Assembly: GCF_014650815.1 (NCBI RefSeq)
Contig: NZ_BMVR01000024.1
Location: 1 to 64,000, forward strand
DNA length: 64,000 nt
Reading direction: 5' to 3'
Source of the DNA: Streptomyces flavofungini
GTDB taxonomy: Bacteria; Actinomycetota; Actinomycetes; Streptomycetales; Streptomycetaceae
This document shows, piece by piece, positions 62,247 to 64,000 of the stretch. The notes beneath the pieces are model-generated. The model worked only from the letters and a program-made list of their open reading frames with translations, was not told the DNA's origin and did no database searches. Position numbers and translations under genes: made by a program. Numbering within the stretch: the stretch's first letter is position 1; each line of letters starts with the position of its first letter.

Positions 62247-63854
62247 GTGCCGTCGACCACGGGGCACGACACACGGCCGGTGATGGGGGCCGCCGTGCTG
62301 TCGGTGCGGGGCCTCAGCAAGACGTTCCCGGGCGTACACGCCCTGGACGGCGTCGACTTCACGGCCCACGCCGGTGAGGTGCACGCGCTGATCGGCGAGA
62401 ACGGCGCGGGCAAGTCCACGCTCATCAAGGTCCTCACCGGCGTGTACCGGCCCGACCCGGCCGCGACGCCGGGCACGGGCGTCATCACGTACGACGGCAG
62501 CGAGGTGGAGTTCACCACGCCCCTGGCCGCCCAGCACGCGGGCATCTCCACCATCTACCAAGAGGTCAATCTGGTCCCGCTGATGAGCGTGGCCCGCAAT
62601 CTCTTCCTCGGCCGTGAGCCGCGCGGCCGCCTCGGCCTGATCGACTTCCGCCGGATGCACCGCGAGGCCGAACAGGCCCTGCGCGACCTCGGCGTCCGCG
62701 TCGACGTGCGCCGCCCGCTGCGTGAACTCGGCGTCGGCGCACAGCAGATGGTGGCGCTCGCCCGCGCGGTCGCGGTCGACGCGCGCGTCGTCATCATGGA
62801 CGAGCCGACGTCGTCCCTGGAGCCGCGCGAGGTGGCGACGCTGTTCGGCGTGATCCGGATGCTGCGCGCACGCGGCGTCGCCGTGATCTATGTGAGCCAT
62901 CGCCTGGACGAGCTGTACGAGGTGTGCGACACCGTGACCGTGCTGCGGGACGGCACGTCGGTGCACAGCGGGCCGATCGCCGAGCTCGACCGGCTGCGGC
63001 TCGTCTCGCTGATGCTCGGCCGAGAGGTCGGCGACGTACGCGACGAGGGCCTGACGAATTTCAGCGGGAACCACGACACCGAGGCCCAACCCATCCTGGA
63101 GGCACAGGAGCTGACGGTCCACCACCAACTGCGGGGGGTGTCCCTGGCGATCCGGCCCGGGGAGGTCGTCGGGCTCGGCGGGCTGCTCGGGTCCGGGCGC
63201 AGCGAGACCGCGAAGGCCATCGCGGGGGCGCTGCCGCCGGACTCGGGCCGGGTGGTCGTCGCCGGGGCGGCCGTGCGCACCGGCTCCACGCCCGCCGCGA
63301 TCCGGGCGGGGGTGAGCCTGCTGCCCGAGGACCGCAAGGCCGAGGGCATCGTGCCGGGCCTGTCGGTGCGCGAGAACATCGCGCTCGCCGCGCTGCCGGG
63401 CCTGTCCCGCTTCGGCCTGGTCGACGAGGCCCGCATCGACCGGGTCGTGGACACCTTCATGAAGCGCCTGCGCATCAAGGCGTCCGGGCCGCACCAGCGG
63501 GTCGGTGAACTCTCCGGCGGCAACCAGCAGAAGGTCCTCCTCGCCCGCTGGCTCGCCATGAACCCCAAGGTGCTGCTCCTGGACGAGCCGACGCGCGGCA
63601 TCGACGTCGGCGCCAAGGCCGAGGTGCAGAAGCTCATCGACGAGTTGGCCGACGACGGGCTCGGCGTGCTGCTCATCTCCTCGGACGTGGAGGAGCTGAT
63701 CGAGGGCAGCGACCGCGTGGTGGTCCTCAAGGACGGCGCGGTCGTCGAGGAACTCACCGGCGACGCCGTCACGGAGGACCGCCTGCTGCGCGCCATCGCC
63801 GCCGCGCCCGCCACGACCGCCGATCCCCGCACCCGCGGAGGTGACGATGACTGA
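62247..63854 (+). CDS. Sugar ABC transporter ATP-binding protein (YtfR/RbsA-like)
   Basis: 535 aa tandem ABC ATPase. First site GENGAGKST with VIMDEPTSSLEP; second site GLLGSGRSETAK (the Arg for Lys change usual in this family) with VLLLDEPTRGIDVGAK and signature LSGGNQQKVLLARWLAMNP. Both Walker B motifs are present, unlike the fucose-locus homologue. GTG start one base after the binding-protein stop; AAGG lies 10 bases upstream. Confidence 0.94.
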   Translation: MPSTTGHDTRPVMGAAVLSVRGLSKTFPGVHALDGVDFTAHAGEVHALIGENGAGKSTLIKVLTGVYRPDPAATPGTGVITYDGSEVEFTTPLAAQHAGISTIYQEVNLVPLMSVARNLFLGREPRGRLGLIDFRRMHREAEQALRDLGVRVDVRRPLRELGVGAQQMVALARAVAVDARVVIMDEPTSSLEPREVATLFGVIRMLRARGVAVIYVSHRLDELYEVCDTVTVLRDGTSVHSGPIAELDRLRLVSLMLGREVGDVRDEGLTNFSGNHDTEAQPILEAQELTVHHQLRGVSLAIRPGEVVGLGGLLGSGRSETAKAIAGALPPDSGRVVVAGAAVRTGSTPAAIRAGVSLLPEDRKAEGIVPGLSVRENIALAALPGLSRFGLVDEARIDRVVDTFMKRLRIKASGPHQRVGELSGGNQQKVLLARWLAMNPKVLLLDEPTRGIDVGAKAEVQKLIDELADDGLGVLLISSDVEELIEGSDRVVVLKDGAVVEELTGDAVTEDRLLRAIAAAPATTADPRTRGGDDD

Positions 63855-64000
63855 CCTGAGCCTCGGCGGCCGCACCCGCGTGGACCGCGACCGCCTCCTG
63901 CACCTCCTCCAGAACTACGGCGTCCACCTGGGCGTCGCCGTGCTCCTCCTGGTGAACATCGCCATCACCCCGCACTTCCTGTCCGCCGAGAACTTCCGCA
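63847..64000 (+). CDS. Sugar ABC transporter permease, partial (runs off the window)
   Basis: First 51 codons only. Starts MTDLSLGGRTRVDRDRLLH, then the first membrane helix and the RbsC/YtfT-like TPHFLSAENFR segment. ATG overlaps the ATPase stop by 8 bp and follows GGAGG. Third subunit of the importer; the operon continues to the right. Confidence 0.85.
   Translation, partial: MTDLSLGGRTRVDRDRLLHLLQNYGVHLGVAVLLLVNIAITPHFLSAENFR

Overview
The window reads as a stretch of Streptomyces chromosome, or that of a very close actinomycete. G+C is about 70 percent with almost all third codon positions G or C. GTG starts are common, genes overlap by ATGA/GTGA, and many starts sit 6-7 bases after a TAnnnT-type -10 box (leaderless transcripts). 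The gene families are also typical: LysX, SpoIIE-type phosphatases, streptogrisin-like protease, and several sugar ABC operons each with its own LacI or GntR regulator. No rRNA, tRNA, insertion sequence, prophage or CRISPR array was recognised by eye.

Layout. 1-20.5 kb is mostly housekeeping and envelope genes: a secreted polysaccharide deacetylase, the fused lysyl-PG synthase/lysyl-tRNA synthetase lysX, a universal stress protein, an APC amino-acid permease, a CapA-like protein, an orphan anti-sigma-like zinc-finger protein, a SpoIIE-type PAS-GAF-PP2C-ATPase protein followed directly by an Fpg/Nei DNA glycosylase, a repeat-rich lipoprotein with an XRE regulator, a secreted serine protease behind a striking inverted repeat, and an ABC exporter divergent from a two-component system. 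A lipase-maturation-factor-like membrane protein follows.

22-31 kb is a compact eight-gene operon for uptake (binding protein, ATPase, permease) and non-phosphorylative oxidation of a 6-deoxy sugar, most likely L-fucose: mutarotase, aldo/keto reductase, lactonase, fuconate dehydratase and SDR dehydrogenase. It is divergent from a GntR regulator with a clear operator. The last hydrolase of the pathway is not in the window. Then come a small AraC regulator and a UvrA-like ABC-F-class-resembling gene with a tiny Cys-rich leader ORF and a 3 x 10-bp repeat in front of it.

34-44 kb is a mannoside-utilisation operon (GH38 alpha-mannosidase, GH5-like hydrolase, MalFG-type permeases, binding protein) with a divergent LacI gene. 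44-51 kb is accessory: a phosphotransferase, a methyltransferase, a decayed siderophore locus (MFS stump, AraC gene, DmdR/DtxR-type iron box, hybrid methyltransferase remnant), a histidine-phosphatase-like protein, an ArsR-like regulator with an MFS exporter ending in ten perfect Glu-Ala-Thr repeats, and a 57-codon small gene. 51-54 kb carries a zinc-ribbon/SDR fusion lacking the catalytic tyrosine and a WS/DGAT acyltransferase.

54.5-64 kb is a second glycan locus: secreted GH92 alpha-mannosidase, secreted PA14-GH2 hydrolase, a LacI regulator and a YtfQ/YtfR-like sugar ABC transporter whose permease runs off the right edge. Three matching ACAACG-core sites lie in the promoters around this LacI gene, so the locus looks like one regulon for host or fungal mannoglycans.
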